From contig CAZMGH010000009.1 of the NCBI GenBank assembly GCA_964565805.1, forward strand, positions 1 to 64,000: a stretch of DNA of 64,000 nucleotides, read 5' to 3'. Shown in pieces: positions 54,157 through 62,400 of the stretch (within the stretch, counting starts at the first letter, position 1; every line of letters starts with the position of its first letter). The notes beneath the pieces were generated by a model, which had not been told where the DNA came from, made no database searches, and saw only the letters and a list, made by a program, of their open reading frames with translations. This DNA comes from Catenibacillus sp964565805 (GTDB lineage: Bacteria; Bacillota; Clostridia; Lachnospirales; Lachnospiraceae). A program made the translations under genes and the position numbers.

Positions 54157-55464
54157 GTGAAATATTTGCAGATTGAAAAGGTCGTGGGACGGGAAATTAT
54201 TGATTCCCGGGGAAATCCTACCGTTGAGGCAGAAGTTTTATTAAGTGACGGGACAATAGGCCGGGGAGCGGCTCCCAGCGGCGCGTCTACCGGTGAGTTT
54301 GAGGCTCTGGAGCTTCGAGATAAGGATAAAAAAAGATTTAAAGGGAAGGGCGTTACGCAAGCTGTAAAGAATATAAATACAACCATCGATAAAGTGTTAA
54401 AGGGCATGGATGCCCAGGATATTTATGCCATTGATCAGGCTATGATCCAGGCAGATGGGACAAAAGATAAGTCAAATCTGGGGGCAAATGCTATATTGGC
54501 AGTATCTATTGCCTGCGCCCGGGCGGCAGCCATGGCGCTGGATATTCCTTTGTATCGTTTTCTTGGAGGAATTGCCGGAAATAAGCTTCCGGTGCCGATG
54601 ATGAATATTTTAAATGGCGGCGCTCATGCGGCAAATACAGTAGATGTTCAGGAGTTTATGATCATGCCTGTAGGAGCCCCTTCTTTTGCTGAAGGCCTGC
54701 GTTGGTGTACAGAGGTGTTTCACTCCCTGGCCGATTTACTTAAATCCAGAGGTTTGGCCACATCTGTAGGAGATGAGGGAGGTTTTGCCCCGGATCTGGC
54801 CAGTGATGAGGAGGCAATCCAGTATATTTTGGAGGCCGTAAAGGATGCCGGTTATGAACCGGGAAAAGATTTTGTTCTGGCGATGGACGCCGCTTCCAGC
54901 GAATGGAAGGGAGAAACAAAAGGCGCGTATGTCTTGCCAAAGTGCGGCAAAAAGTTTACTTCTCAGGAGCTTGTCCAGCACTGGAAAGAGCTTTGTGATA
55001 AGTATCCGATTTACTCTATTGAAGATGGACTGGATGAAGAAGACTGGGAAGGCTGGCAGATTTTGACACGGGAACTGGGGAATAAAGTTCAGCTTGTGGG
55101 GGATGATCTTTTTGTTACCAATACTCAGCGCCTGGCCAAAGGCATTTCCATGGGCTGCGGAAATTCCATTTTGATCAAGCTGAATCAGATCGGTTCTGTA
55201 TCTGAAACATTGGAAGCTATTAAAATGGCCCATAAAGCCGGATATACAGCTATTGCTTCCCACCGTTCCGGCGAAACAGAAGATACCACGATTGCGGATT
55301 TGGCTGTTGCGCTAAATACATGCCAGATCAAAACCGGAGCTCCAAGCCGCAGCGAACGTGTGGCTAAATATAATCAGCTTTTGCGCATTGAGGAAGCGTT
55401 GGGGGAAAATGCCTGCTATCCGGGTTTTGAGGCTTTTAACGTAAAAAGGGAAAGGGATGTGTAA
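54157..55464 (+). CDS. eno: Enolase
   Basis: Converts 2-phosphoglycerate to phosphoenolpyruvate. The 435-residue protein carries REIIDSRGNPTVE, GAAPSGASTG, the metal ligands in LAMDAASSE, IEDGLDEEDW and LVGDDLFVTN, the catalytic lysine in LIKLNQIGSVSETL, and SHRSGETEDTTIADLAVAL. GTG start with AAAGGAG. Transcribed from a strong promoter with a possible repressor site. Confidence 0.97.
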   Translation: MKYLQIEKVVGREIIDSRGNPTVEAEVLLSDGTIGRGAAPSGASTGEFEALELRDKDKKRFKGKGVTQAVKNINTTIDKVLKGMDAQDIYAIDQAMIQADGTKDKSNLGANAILAVSIACARAAAMALDIPLYRFLGGIAGNKLPVPMMNILNGGAHAANTVDVQEFMIMPVGAPSFAEGLRWCTEVFHSLADLLKSRGLATSVGDEGGFAPDLASDEEAIQYILEAVKDAGYEPGKDFVLAMDAASSEWKGETKGAYVLPKCGKKFTSQELVQHWKELCDKYPIYSIEDGLDEEDWEGWQILTRELGNKVQLVGDDLFVTNTQRLAKGISMGCGNSILIKLNQIGSVSETLEAIKMAHKAGYTAIASHRSGETEDTTIADLAVALNTCQIKTGAPSRSERVAKYNQLLRIEEALGENACYPGFEAFNVKRERDV

Positions 55465-55564
55465 TGTCATTATGAGTGTTCCATGTATGATCGTTAATAA
55501 TGACAAAATCTATTTCGGGAAAAAGGATACGGCCCGGCTTTTAGAGCTGTCAGAAGCAATGTAA
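55457..55564 (+). pseudogene. Remnant of a thioredoxin/glutaredoxin-fold gene
   Basis: A 35-codon frame overlapping the eno stop reads NVIMSVPCMIVNNDKIYFGKK and DTARLLEL. The cis-proline (SVP) strand, the hairpin and the final helix match the C-terminal part of small thioredoxin/glutaredoxin-fold domains; the CxxC half is missing. There is no ribosome site. Most likely a leftover of a gene once placed after eno, though a real small peptide is possible. Confidence 0.45.
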
Positions 55565-55616
55565 CTACTTGCACCCGGGGAAAGATATTGATATACTATA
55601 TAAGCAGATAATTTAT

Positions 55617-55654
55617 AGGAAACGTCATAATAATTTTTTATTATGACGTTTCCT
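55617..55654. other. Perfect 17-bp hairpin upstream of the MATE gene
   Basis: AGGAAACGTCATAATAA (55617-55633), loop TTTT, then its exact reverse complement (55638-55654). No T-tract follows; instead a GC-rich stretch (GTGCGCCCGGGCGCGCCCCC) runs to the MATE ribosome site. It could be an eno terminator acting through its AT-rich base, or a regulatory hairpin in the MATE leader. Confidence 0.6.
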
Positions 55655-55719
55655 GTGTGTGCGCCCGGGCGCGCCCCCGGAGAGTTTGCAGTAAACGAAG
55701 AAATAGAGGAGAGAGATTT

Positions 55720-57108
55720 ATGGAACAAAAAAATCCCCTGGGTTATGAAAAAATTTCCAAGCTTTTACGGGGCTTTGCTATACCAAGCGTTATTGCCATG
55801 CTGGTCAGCTCCCTGTATAACATTGTGGATCAGATTTTTATTGGCCAGGGCGTAGGGTATTTGGGCAATGCGGCCACCAATGTATCCTATCCCCTGACGA
55901 CCATCTGTCTGGCCATTGCTTTACTCATCGGTATTGGCAGCGCTTCTAATTTTTCACTGTCTTTAGGGGCAGGAGATAAGGAAAAGGCCGCCAGGGTCAC
56001 AGGAAATGCCGTGTGCATGATGTTTGTCTTTGGCATTATTTACGCAGTTCTGATTGAGATTTTTCTGGTGCCCATGCTTAATGCTTTTGGCTCGACGTCG
56101 GAGGTGTTACCTTATGCGGAAAGCTACACTAGGATCACAGCCATCGGTATGCCTTTGTTGATTGTGACTAATGCTGTGAGCAATCTGGCCCGGGCAGACG
56201 GAAGCCCTAAATATTCTATGACTTGTATGCTGATTGGCGCCATTATTAATACCATCCTGGATCCTGTATTTATTTTTGTGTTCCATCTTGGTGTTGCGGG
56301 AGCCGCATGGGCCACGGTGATCGGACAGTTTTTCTCCTTCCTGTTTGCTCTAAGCTATTTGAAGAAATTTAAATCTATAGAATTAAAGCGGGAGCATTTC
56401 CGCCTTGATCCGCAGCTTTGTCTGGCTACGGCGTCTCTGGGCATGAGCAACAGTTTAAATCAGGTGGCCATTACTGTGGTGCAAATCGTTATGAACAATT
56501 CTCTGACCTATTATGGCGCTATGTCTTCTTACGGCCAGGAGATTCCTCTGGCTGCCTGCGGCATTGTGATGAAGACCAATGCCATCCTTCTGGCAGTGAT
56601 CATCGGCATTTCCCAAGGCTCACAGCCTATTGTAGGCTTTAACTACGGGGCAAAGCAGTACGACAGGGTAAAGGCGACATATAAGCTGGCTATGGCGTGT
56701 AATCTTGCAGTTTCTGCAGTGGGATTTATTTTGTTCCAGTTTTTTCCTAGGCAGATTATATCCATCTTTGGTACTGGTGATGAGGCGTACTTTGAATTTT
56801 CGGTAAAATTTATGCGGATTTTTCTATTCATGGTTATTGCCAATGGGGTACAGCTGATTTCCTCAAATTTTTTCTCAGCCATCGGAAAGCCTTTAAAGGG
56901 TATGATCCTGTCCCTGACCCGCCAGGTGTTTTTCCTGATTCCATTGATTCTGATCCTGCCGCTGTTTATGGGAATTGACGGCGTTATGTATGCGGGACCG
57001 ATCGCAGATACCATGGCCTTTATTACTACAGTGATCCTGATTTCGCTGGAGATGCGGATCATCAGCCGGATGCAGGCGGATGTAAAAAAGGCGCAGATGC
57101 CGCACTGA
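55720..57108 (+). CDS. MATE-family efflux transporter
   Basis: A 462-residue Na+ or H+ coupled drug/metabolite antiporter with twelve predicted helices. Both halves show the MATE pattern: IPSVIAMLVSSLYNIVDQIFIGQGVGYLGNAAT at the N-terminus and NAILLAVIIGISQGSQPIVGFNYGA in the second half. It resembles the MepA-like/DinF group. Start at 55720 preceded by GAGGAGAG; the longer frame runs through the GC-rich hairpin region. No dedicated regulator is next to it. Confidence 0.93.
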   Translation: MEQKNPLGYEKISKLLRGFAIPSVIAMLVSSLYNIVDQIFIGQGVGYLGNAATNVSYPLTTICLAIALLIGIGSASNFSLSLGAGDKEKAARVTGNAVCMMFVFGIIYAVLIEIFLVPMLNAFGSTSEVLPYAESYTRITAIGMPLLIVTNAVSNLARADGSPKYSMTCMLIGAIINTILDPVFIFVFHLGVAGAAWATVIGQFFSFLFALSYLKKFKSIELKREHFRLDPQLCLATASLGMSNSLNQVAITVVQIVMNNSLTYYGAMSSYGQEIPLAACGIVMKTNAILLAVIIGISQGSQPIVGFNYGAKQYDRVKATYKLAMACNLAVSAVGFILFQFFPRQIISIFGTGDEAYFEFSVKFMRIFLFMVIANGVQLISSNFFSAIGKPLKGMILSLTRQVFFLIPLILILPLFMGIDGVMYAGPIADTMAFITTVILISLEMRIISRMQADVKKAQMPH

Positions 57109-57170
57109 TTGAAGGACTATTCCTGCAAAAGAAAATACGGTTCAATACTATTGGAATACTATTTTTCCCC

Positions 57171-57199
57171 TTGACAAGCCCACATCCTTTTGATATTAT
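57171..57199 (+). promoter_or_regulatory. Promoter of tRNA-Pro
   Basis: TTGACA (57171-57176), 17 bases, TATTAT (57194-57199), a dozen bases before the tRNA. Confidence 0.8.
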
Positions 57200-57210
57200 A
57201 ATTAGGTCGC

Positions 57211-57284
57211 CGGGGTGTAGCACAGTTTGGTAGTGCGCTTGAATGGGGTTCAAGAGGTCGCAAGTTCGAATCTTGTCACTCCGA
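57211..57284 (+). tRNA. tRNA-Pro (anticodon GGG)
   Basis: Cloverleaf folds by eye: acceptor CGGGGTG/CACTCCG, anticodon stem CTTGA/TCAAG around loop ATGGGGT giving anticodon GGG, T arm with GTTCGAATC, discriminator A at 57284. CCA is not encoded. Own promoter and terminator. Confidence 0.93.
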
Positions 57285-57303
57285 TGATTTTTTTATCGAA
57301 CAG

Positions 57304-57346
57304 GTACCGGAAGCTTCTGGAAATCAGGGTTTCCGGTACTTTTTTT
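57304..57346 (+). terminator. Intrinsic terminator of tRNA-Pro
   Basis: GTACCGGAA (57304-57312) pairs with TTCCGGTAC (57331-57339), then seven T. Confidence 0.9.
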
Positions 57347-57395
57347 CGATGATACACTAAATATCAGAAATGGATACATATTAAAGGAGAAGGAC

Positions 57396-59084
57396 ATGAA
57401 AACAGATGTATTTGCTTTATCCCGGGTTAAGGGATTTTTAAAAACAAAAGGTCACATTATGGTGAATGAAGATGGAGATGAAGTGATCCTTCGGGGGCTT
57501 GGGGCAGGAAACTGGAACAATCCGGAAGGGTTTATGATCGGGGCATTTTCTGATTTTAGAGTCCCTGAAGAAAAGAAAAATATCCCTGTCGGCCGTATGG
57601 ACCGGGGACGGACTTTTGACCAGCTGGTCCGTGAGCTGTGCGGCACAAAGTACGGGGAAGCATTTTGGAAAAAGTGGTTTCGCAATCACCTGGGGGAAGA
57701 GGATCTTTGCCAGATGGCTCAATGGGGCTTTAACTCTGTGCGTCTGCCACTGTCTGCCCGGACCCTCCTTTATGAGGAGCCGGGAATTACTTTTAATGAG
57801 GATACCTTTAAAGCGCTGGATCAGGTGTTGGACTGGTGTGAAAAGTATCATCTATATGCGGTTTTGGATCTTCACGGGGCTGTGGGCGGCCAGTCTGCCC
57901 TGCCCTGTGACGATGGGGTCGATGGGATGCCCCACCTTTTTTACGATGAGGAAAGCTGGGAGCGGACCATGATCTTATGTGAAGAGTTGGCCCGCAGGTA
58001 CAGCCATCGCACCATAGTCGGCGCCTATGATCTGATCAATGAGCCTTTATCCGGGCCGTTGTGGGAGGAATATACAAGCCGCCTTCGGAGCTTTTATCTT
58101 GAGATGGTGGAGCGTATGCGCCGTTTCGATAAAAATCATTTGCTGCTCCTTAACGGACATATTTTTTCTTCCAGGCTGGATATTTTTGATCAGGACTTTG
58201 ATCCCTGGTGCCATAACTGGGGGATTTCCATCCATAATTATGGGGCTATGCCGGATATGGCCATGTTTTCGGAAGCTTTGTCCAAAAGGGCGGAGCTGGA
58301 CATTCCTATATGGCTTGGGGAGAGCGGCGGCAGCGGACGTTGGATGACCGCAGTATATGAGCTGGCCGTGGAGCATCATATAGGTTTTAATGTGTGGTGC
58401 TACAAAACCGCTGACAGTGGAAAATTAGAGCGATGGTTTGCCTCCTATGATCTTCCAAAGGAATGGCCTATGGTCATTGCCTATGCCAGAGATGGAGGGG
58501 TAAGGCCCTCCTATGACCATGCAATGAAGATTTTTGATGAATATTTGGAGAACATCCGTTTTGAAAACTGTCATATCAGCGCCAGGGAGATTCCATTTAT
58601 TATGCGTACCCCTGGCTGCGTGGTGCCGGCAGCGGCCTATGATGCTGTGGATGACGAGGGGAGCTGCGCATTTAAGGGCAGCTGGCCCTGGGGAAATGCC
58701 TTTGGCTGCCGTCTGGGGGATGGGATGCATATCGTTGGGGAGCCGGGATACATTTCAAAACTTGGGATCATTGGCGCCCAGGACCGGTCAGGGGACTGGG
58801 AACACTATGAGCTGGCCCTTTCCGAGGGAGACGGTGTATCCTATACTTTTAGGGAATGTAAGGCGGGAAACCGCTTTATGATCCTTTACCGCAACGCCTG
58901 TAAGGCCCAAATTTCCGTAACCTTTCAGGAAAAGTGCCTGTATCTGGGAATTGCGGACAGTGAAGAAAAGGGTATTACCAGCGACCTGTCCTTTGAAATT
59001 CCGGAGGATGCCTTGACAGGACACTTAAAAATTTGCGTAGAATCAGGAAACATGACCTTAAAGGAGATTGCCTTCCTCCCCTGA
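57396..59084 (+). CDS. GH5-like glycoside hydrolase, cytoplasmic
   Basis: A 562-residue protein with a (beta/alpha)8 cellulase-family domain (about 20-390) and a C-terminal beta-sandwich (about 410-560) that may bind carbohydrate. Acid/base E216 lies in LINEP and nucleophile E309 in WLGESGG; FNSVRLPLS and AVLDLHGAVGGQ are typical GH5 strands. No signal peptide is present, so it should act inside the cell on imported oligosaccharides or glycosides. Substrate cannot be deduced. AAAGGAGAAGG precedes the start. It is monocistronic, followed by a terminator. Confidence 0.88.
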   Translation: MKTDVFALSRVKGFLKTKGHIMVNEDGDEVILRGLGAGNWNNPEGFMIGAFSDFRVPEEKKNIPVGRMDRGRTFDQLVRELCGTKYGEAFWKKWFRNHLGEEDLCQMAQWGFNSVRLPLSARTLLYEEPGITFNEDTFKALDQVLDWCEKYHLYAVLDLHGAVGGQSALPCDDGVDGMPHLFYDEESWERTMILCEELARRYSHRTIVGAYDLINEPLSGPLWEEYTSRLRSFYLEMVERMRRFDKNHLLLLNGHIFSSRLDIFDQDFDPWCHNWGISIHNYGAMPDMAMFSEALSKRAELDIPIWLGESGGSGRWMTAVYELAVEHHIGFNVWCYKTADSGKLERWFASYDLPKEWPMVIAYARDGGVRPSYDHAMKIFDEYLENIRFENCHISAREIPFIMRTPGCVVPAAAYDAVDDEGSCAFKGSWPWGNAFGCRLGDGMHIVGEPGYISKLGIIGAQDRSGDWEHYELALSEGDGVSYTFRECKAGNRFMILYRNACKAQISVTFQEKCLYLGIADSEEKGITSDLSFEIPEDALTGHLKICVESGNMTLKEIAFLP

Positions 59085-59137
59085 ATCCCTTTTGTACGGC
59101 CTGGACAGGCCTAAAGGAATAAAATAATTATCATTAT

Positions 59138-59188
59138 AAAAATCCATACCTATCACCTCAATGATACGTATGGATTTTTATTTTTTTC
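59138..59188. terminator. Bidirectional intrinsic terminator
   Basis: AAAAATCCATAC (59138-59149) and GTATGGATTTTT (59168-59179) with T-rich and A-rich flanks, between the GH5-like gene and the convergent folate transporter gene. Confidence 0.88.
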
Positions 59189-59227
59189 TATGCCGCCTGG
59201 GATCCGTTCCCGGCGCACAAAATCACA

Positions 59228-59752
59228 TTAATTTTTTTCAGGCAGAGGGATCCGGAAGTCCTTTGGCATAAAACGGACCACACGGTAAGCCACCAGCCGT
59301 ATACAGATGACGCTGACAGGAATGGTAATAAGGTTTTGGATGATTCGCGCAGGGAGCAGAACAAGATAAGCTTTTCCTGTGAGAAGGGTCAGCCAGAATG
59401 TTTGTAAAAATACACTGATCAGGATACTTTCTGTCAGCACACATCCAAGGATGCGCCGGAGGTTGGCCGGTTTCTTGTAAAGGAAAATGCCGTAGATGGC
59501 TCCGGTTAAAAAGGCAGACAGGCCTATGGGAAGAAAGTAACCGTAGGGACTCAGCAGGGCTGTGATCAGATCGCCGAGAAACGCGGCGATACCGCCCCAA
59601 AGAGGACCGAAAAGGATGCCTGTAACAGCCACAGGCAAAAAGACAAAGCCGATAGTGACAATAGGCAGGGAAATGGAAATAAACCGCCCTGCGATCACCT
59701 GGGCGGCCACCAGCATGCCCAAAATGGTAATCTTTTGTACAGTATTGGTCAT
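59228..59752 (-). CDS. folT: Folate-type ECF transporter S component
   Basis: Substrate-binding membrane subunit (174 residues, about six helices) of an energy-coupling-factor vitamin transporter. The N-terminal helix ILGMLVAAQVIAGRFISISLPIVTIGFVFLP and the FGPLWGGIAAFLGDLI motif are those of the FolT subgroup, in which the helix-1 region contacts the shared EcfT. The THF riboswitch upstream supports folate as substrate. EcfA/T genes are elsewhere. AAAAAGGAGG precedes the start. Confidence 0.9.
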   Translation of the reverse strand: MTNTVQKITILGMLVAAQVIAGRFISISLPIVTIGFVFLPVAVTGILFGPLWGGIAAFLGDLITALLSPYGYFLPIGLSAFLTGAIYGIFLYKKPANLRRILGCVLTESILISVFLQTFWLTLLTGKAYLVLLPARIIQNLITIPVSVICIRLVAYRVVRFMPKDFRIPLPEKN

Positions 59753-59823
59753 AAAAAAACCTCCTTTTTCTTGCGAGTATACATAAAAAGAGGCAATAAA
59801 ACGGACTTATTCCATCTGGTTAT

Positions 59824-59967
59824 GTAGCAACGGGATGCGGATCCGGCACCGCCGGAAAGCTTCTGTGAGTATCTTCTCACAAAAGACTTCCTGTTCGTCC
59901 TGGCGACAACTCCCCGTTCGCCAGGCACTGGATACCATAAAGGTAAACGCGCAGGATCCTACTCTGC
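59824..59967 (-). promoter_or_regulatory. Tetrahydrofolate (THF) riboswitch of folT
   Basis: Read on the minus strand, the leader starts with AGAGTAGGATCCTGCGCG, contains the core CGGGGAGTTGTCGCC and GGACGAACAGG (around 59918-59890) and closes with GGATCCGCATCCCGTTGCTAC (ends 59824). This order of GAGTAG, GGGGAGTTGTC, GACGAA and GCATCC elements is what I know of class I THF riboswitches in Clostridia. Confidence 0.75.
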
Positions 59968-59976
59968 TTTTTGACT

Positions 59977-60004
59977 ATTATAGCACGCTCTGTGGGAAAT
60001 GCAA
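59977..60004 (-). promoter_or_regulatory. Promoter of the folT transcript
   Basis: On the minus strand TTGCAT (60004-59999), 16 bases, TATAAT (59982-59977), directly ahead of the riboswitch. Confidence 0.65.
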
Positions 60005-60153
60005 GACTCTTGTGGTAATGATCAGGAAATTAATTTTATATTTTCTTTATAAAGTTTATACTTATTTTATAAAAGAAACACAATCACATCAACAAACATT
60101 CACATTCAATTTTTACAATATACATGCAAAATCAGGAAAGGAGCCTTTAAAGT

Positions 60154-61344
60154 ATGAAGGAAATATGTAATGTGCTAAAGAAAACAGGGGTATTAGCCCT
60201 GGCCATACTGGCGTTGGGTGTTCTTGCGGGAGGAACGTCAGTCTATGCGGCAGAGGGGATTGACATGAGTACGGATTATCCGGGGATCACTGCCAAAGCC
60301 GGGGATAGTGTCAGCTTTGCCCTGGATTTTGAAAGCCTTACCGGCGACAGCTATGATGTGGCTTTATCCATTGGATCGATCCCGGATGGGTGGAGCGGAT
60401 CTTTTACCGGAGCAGACGGAGAAATCACTCAGGTCCATATTACAGATGCTACTGCAGACTTGGAAACCGCTCTGGTGTCTTTTGGCCTGACCATTCCGGA
60501 CAGCGCTGAAACAGGAACCTACACCATCGAGCTTGAAGCGGATGCGGGAGGGGATTACACAGATACCTTATCGTTACAGGTGACCATTAGTGAACAGGAA
60601 AATGGCCAGGGAAGCTTTAGTACCAGCGCGTCTTCTCAGGAGGGCTCCACAGGGACTAGCTTCAGCTTTGATACAACCATCACCAATAATCACGGTTCAT
60701 CTCAAACCTACAGCCTGGCGGCTACAGTGCCGGATGGATGGCAAGTGTCCTTTACAACGGATGACACAAGTCAGATTGCCAGTATTACTGTAGATGCCTG
60801 GGGCAGTCAGGATGTTACTATAGACATAACCCCTCCGGAAAGTGTAGAGGTCGGGGAATACTCTATTCCGGTTTCTGCTGTATCTACCAGTGAAACTTTG
60901 GATCTGGAGCTGACGGTAAGTATTACTGGAACCTACGGGGTGTCGTTGTCTACGCCTACTGGCAATCTTAGTCTGGATGCCTATGCGAATGCAGATAAGT
61001 CGGTTACCCTCACGATTACCAATACCGGCAATGTAGATTTGTCGGATCTAACGCTTTCTTCAGATCTTCCCACCAACTGGGAGGTAAGCTTTGAGGAGTC
61101 AGAGATTGAAACCCTGGAAGCAGGCGAGTCAGTGGAAGTAACTGCCTATATTACACCGAGTGAAAATGCGATGACCGGAGATTATATGGCGACCCTTACG
61201 GTGAGCAATGACGAAGTGTCTAGCGAGGCCCAGTTCCGGGTTTCTGTAAAGACTCGGACCGTTTGGGGCGTCTTTGCAGTGGTCATCATCATTGTCCTTG
61301 TTGGCGGCCTGGGATTTATTATTAAAAAGTATGGAAGAAGGTAG
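60154..61344 (+). CDS. Secreted membrane-anchored NEW3-domain protein
   Basis: A 396-residue surface protein. A signal peptide (about 1-32, ending VYAAEG) is followed by three related Ig-like beta-sandwich units of the NPCBM-associated NEW3 kind (about 38-146, 154-258 and 262-366; each with a W-x-V/G-S-F element after 'P-D/T-x-W') and a C-terminal helix (370-390) with a basic tail. COG1470-like proteins of this layout occur with ABC-2 exporters; the ATPase gene starts 3 bases after its stop, so the three products probably form one system. The cargo is unknown. AGGAAAGGAGCC precedes the start. Confidence 0.85.
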   Translation: MKEICNVLKKTGVLALAILALGVLAGGTSVYAAEGIDMSTDYPGITAKAGDSVSFALDFESLTGDSYDVALSIGSIPDGWSGSFTGADGEITQVHITDATADLETALVSFGLTIPDSAETGTYTIELEADAGGDYTDTLSLQVTISEQENGQGSFSTSASSQEGSTGTSFSFDTTITNNHGSSQTYSLAATVPDGWQVSFTTDDTSQIASITVDAWGSQDVTIDITPPESVEVGEYSIPVSAVSTSETLDLELTVSITGTYGVSLSTPTGNLSLDAYANADKSVTLTITNTGNVDLSDLTLSSDLPTNWEVSFEESEIETLEAGESVEVTAYITPSENAMTGDYMATLTVSNDEVSSEAQFRVSVKTRTVWGVFAVVIIIVLVGGLGFIIKKYGRR

Positions 61345-61347
61345 CCT

Positions 61348-62400
61348 ATGGAAGGGATCATTGAGACAAAAAATCTGACAAAAATGTACGGTGAGAAGAT
61401 TGCTGTGGATCGTCTGAACCTGTCAATTAACGAAGGGGAGATTTTTGGCCTTTTAGGACCTAACGGGGCTGGGAAAACGACAACGATCCTGATGCTCCTG
61501 GGACTCACAGAGCCCTTTGAGGGAACGGCCATGATCCGAGGGATTAACTGTACACGTCATCCGATCGGGGTAAAAAAACTGGTGGGGTATCTTCCGGATA
61601 ATGTGGGGTTTTATCCAGATATGACAGGACGGGAAAATCTTCGGTTTACAGGGCGTCTCAACGGTCTGTCTGGGGCAGCTTTAGAAGATCGTATTGAGTA
61701 TCTTTTGGAACGGGTAGGGATGACCGGGGACGCGGACCGAAAAACATCCGCCTACTCAAAGGGTATGAAGCAGCGTCTTGGTGTGGCGGACGTGTTGATG
61801 AAGGATCCAAAGATCATCATTATGGATGAACCGACGTTGGGTATTGACCCGGAAGGGATGCGTCAGCTTCTTGAACTGATTTCCCAGCTGTCTAAGGTGG
61901 ATGGGCGTACGGTGCTTATTTCTTCTCACCAGCTGTATCAGGTACAGCAGATTTGTGACCGGGTAGGGATTTTTGTCAGCGGCCGTCTGATCGCCTGCGG
62001 AAGGATCGAAGAGCTGGGACGGCAGGTGGAGAAGGAGGACAGCTATACCCTGGAGCTGGAGGTTGCCCCGGAAGACAAAGATGCGGCAAACGCCTTAAGC
62101 CAGCTGGAAGGGGTTGAAGGTATTGAAACGGAAAACGGACGTATGCTTATCCGATCTCAGGAAGATATTCGTGAAGCTGTCACCCGATATTTAGGTGAGA
62201 ACGGCTATACGATCTTGCATCTGCACCAGCGGGGCAGCGATTTGGATGAGATTTACCGTCGATATTTTGAAAAGGCAGGTCAAAAGGATGAAAACATTGG
62301 AACTGAAAAGAAAAATAGGAGACGCTGGTTCCTTTTTGCTGGAAAAGATAAAGATACACAAAAGGATGGGACAGACACCGAAGAGCGGACTGCCCAGTGA
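61348..62400 (+). CDS. ABC-2 exporter ATPase
   Basis: A 350-residue ATPase of the CcmA/NosF type: Walker A GPNGAGKTT, Q-loop YLPDNVGFYPDMTGRENL, signature YSKGMKQRLGVADVL, Walker B IIIMDEPTLGIDPEG and the SSHQ H-loop. Residues about 220-305 form a C-terminal regulatory domain and about 310-350 a charged, probably disordered tail. That tail's coding region overlaps the permease gene in another frame. Confidence 0.93.
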   Translation: MEGIIETKNLTKMYGEKIAVDRLNLSINEGEIFGLLGPNGAGKTTTILMLLGLTEPFEGTAMIRGINCTRHPIGVKKLVGYLPDNVGFYPDMTGRENLRFTGRLNGLSGAALEDRIEYLLERVGMTGDADRKTSAYSKGMKQRLGVADVLMKDPKIIIMDEPTLGIDPEGMRQLLELISQLSKVDGRTVLISSHQLYQVQQICDRVGIFVSGRLIACGRIEELGRQVEKEDSYTLELEVAPEDKDAANALSQLEGVEGIETENGRMLIRSQEDIREAVTRYLGENGYTILHLHQRGSDLDEIYRRYFEKAGQKDENIGTEKKNRRRWFLFAGKDKDTQKDGTDTEERTAQ

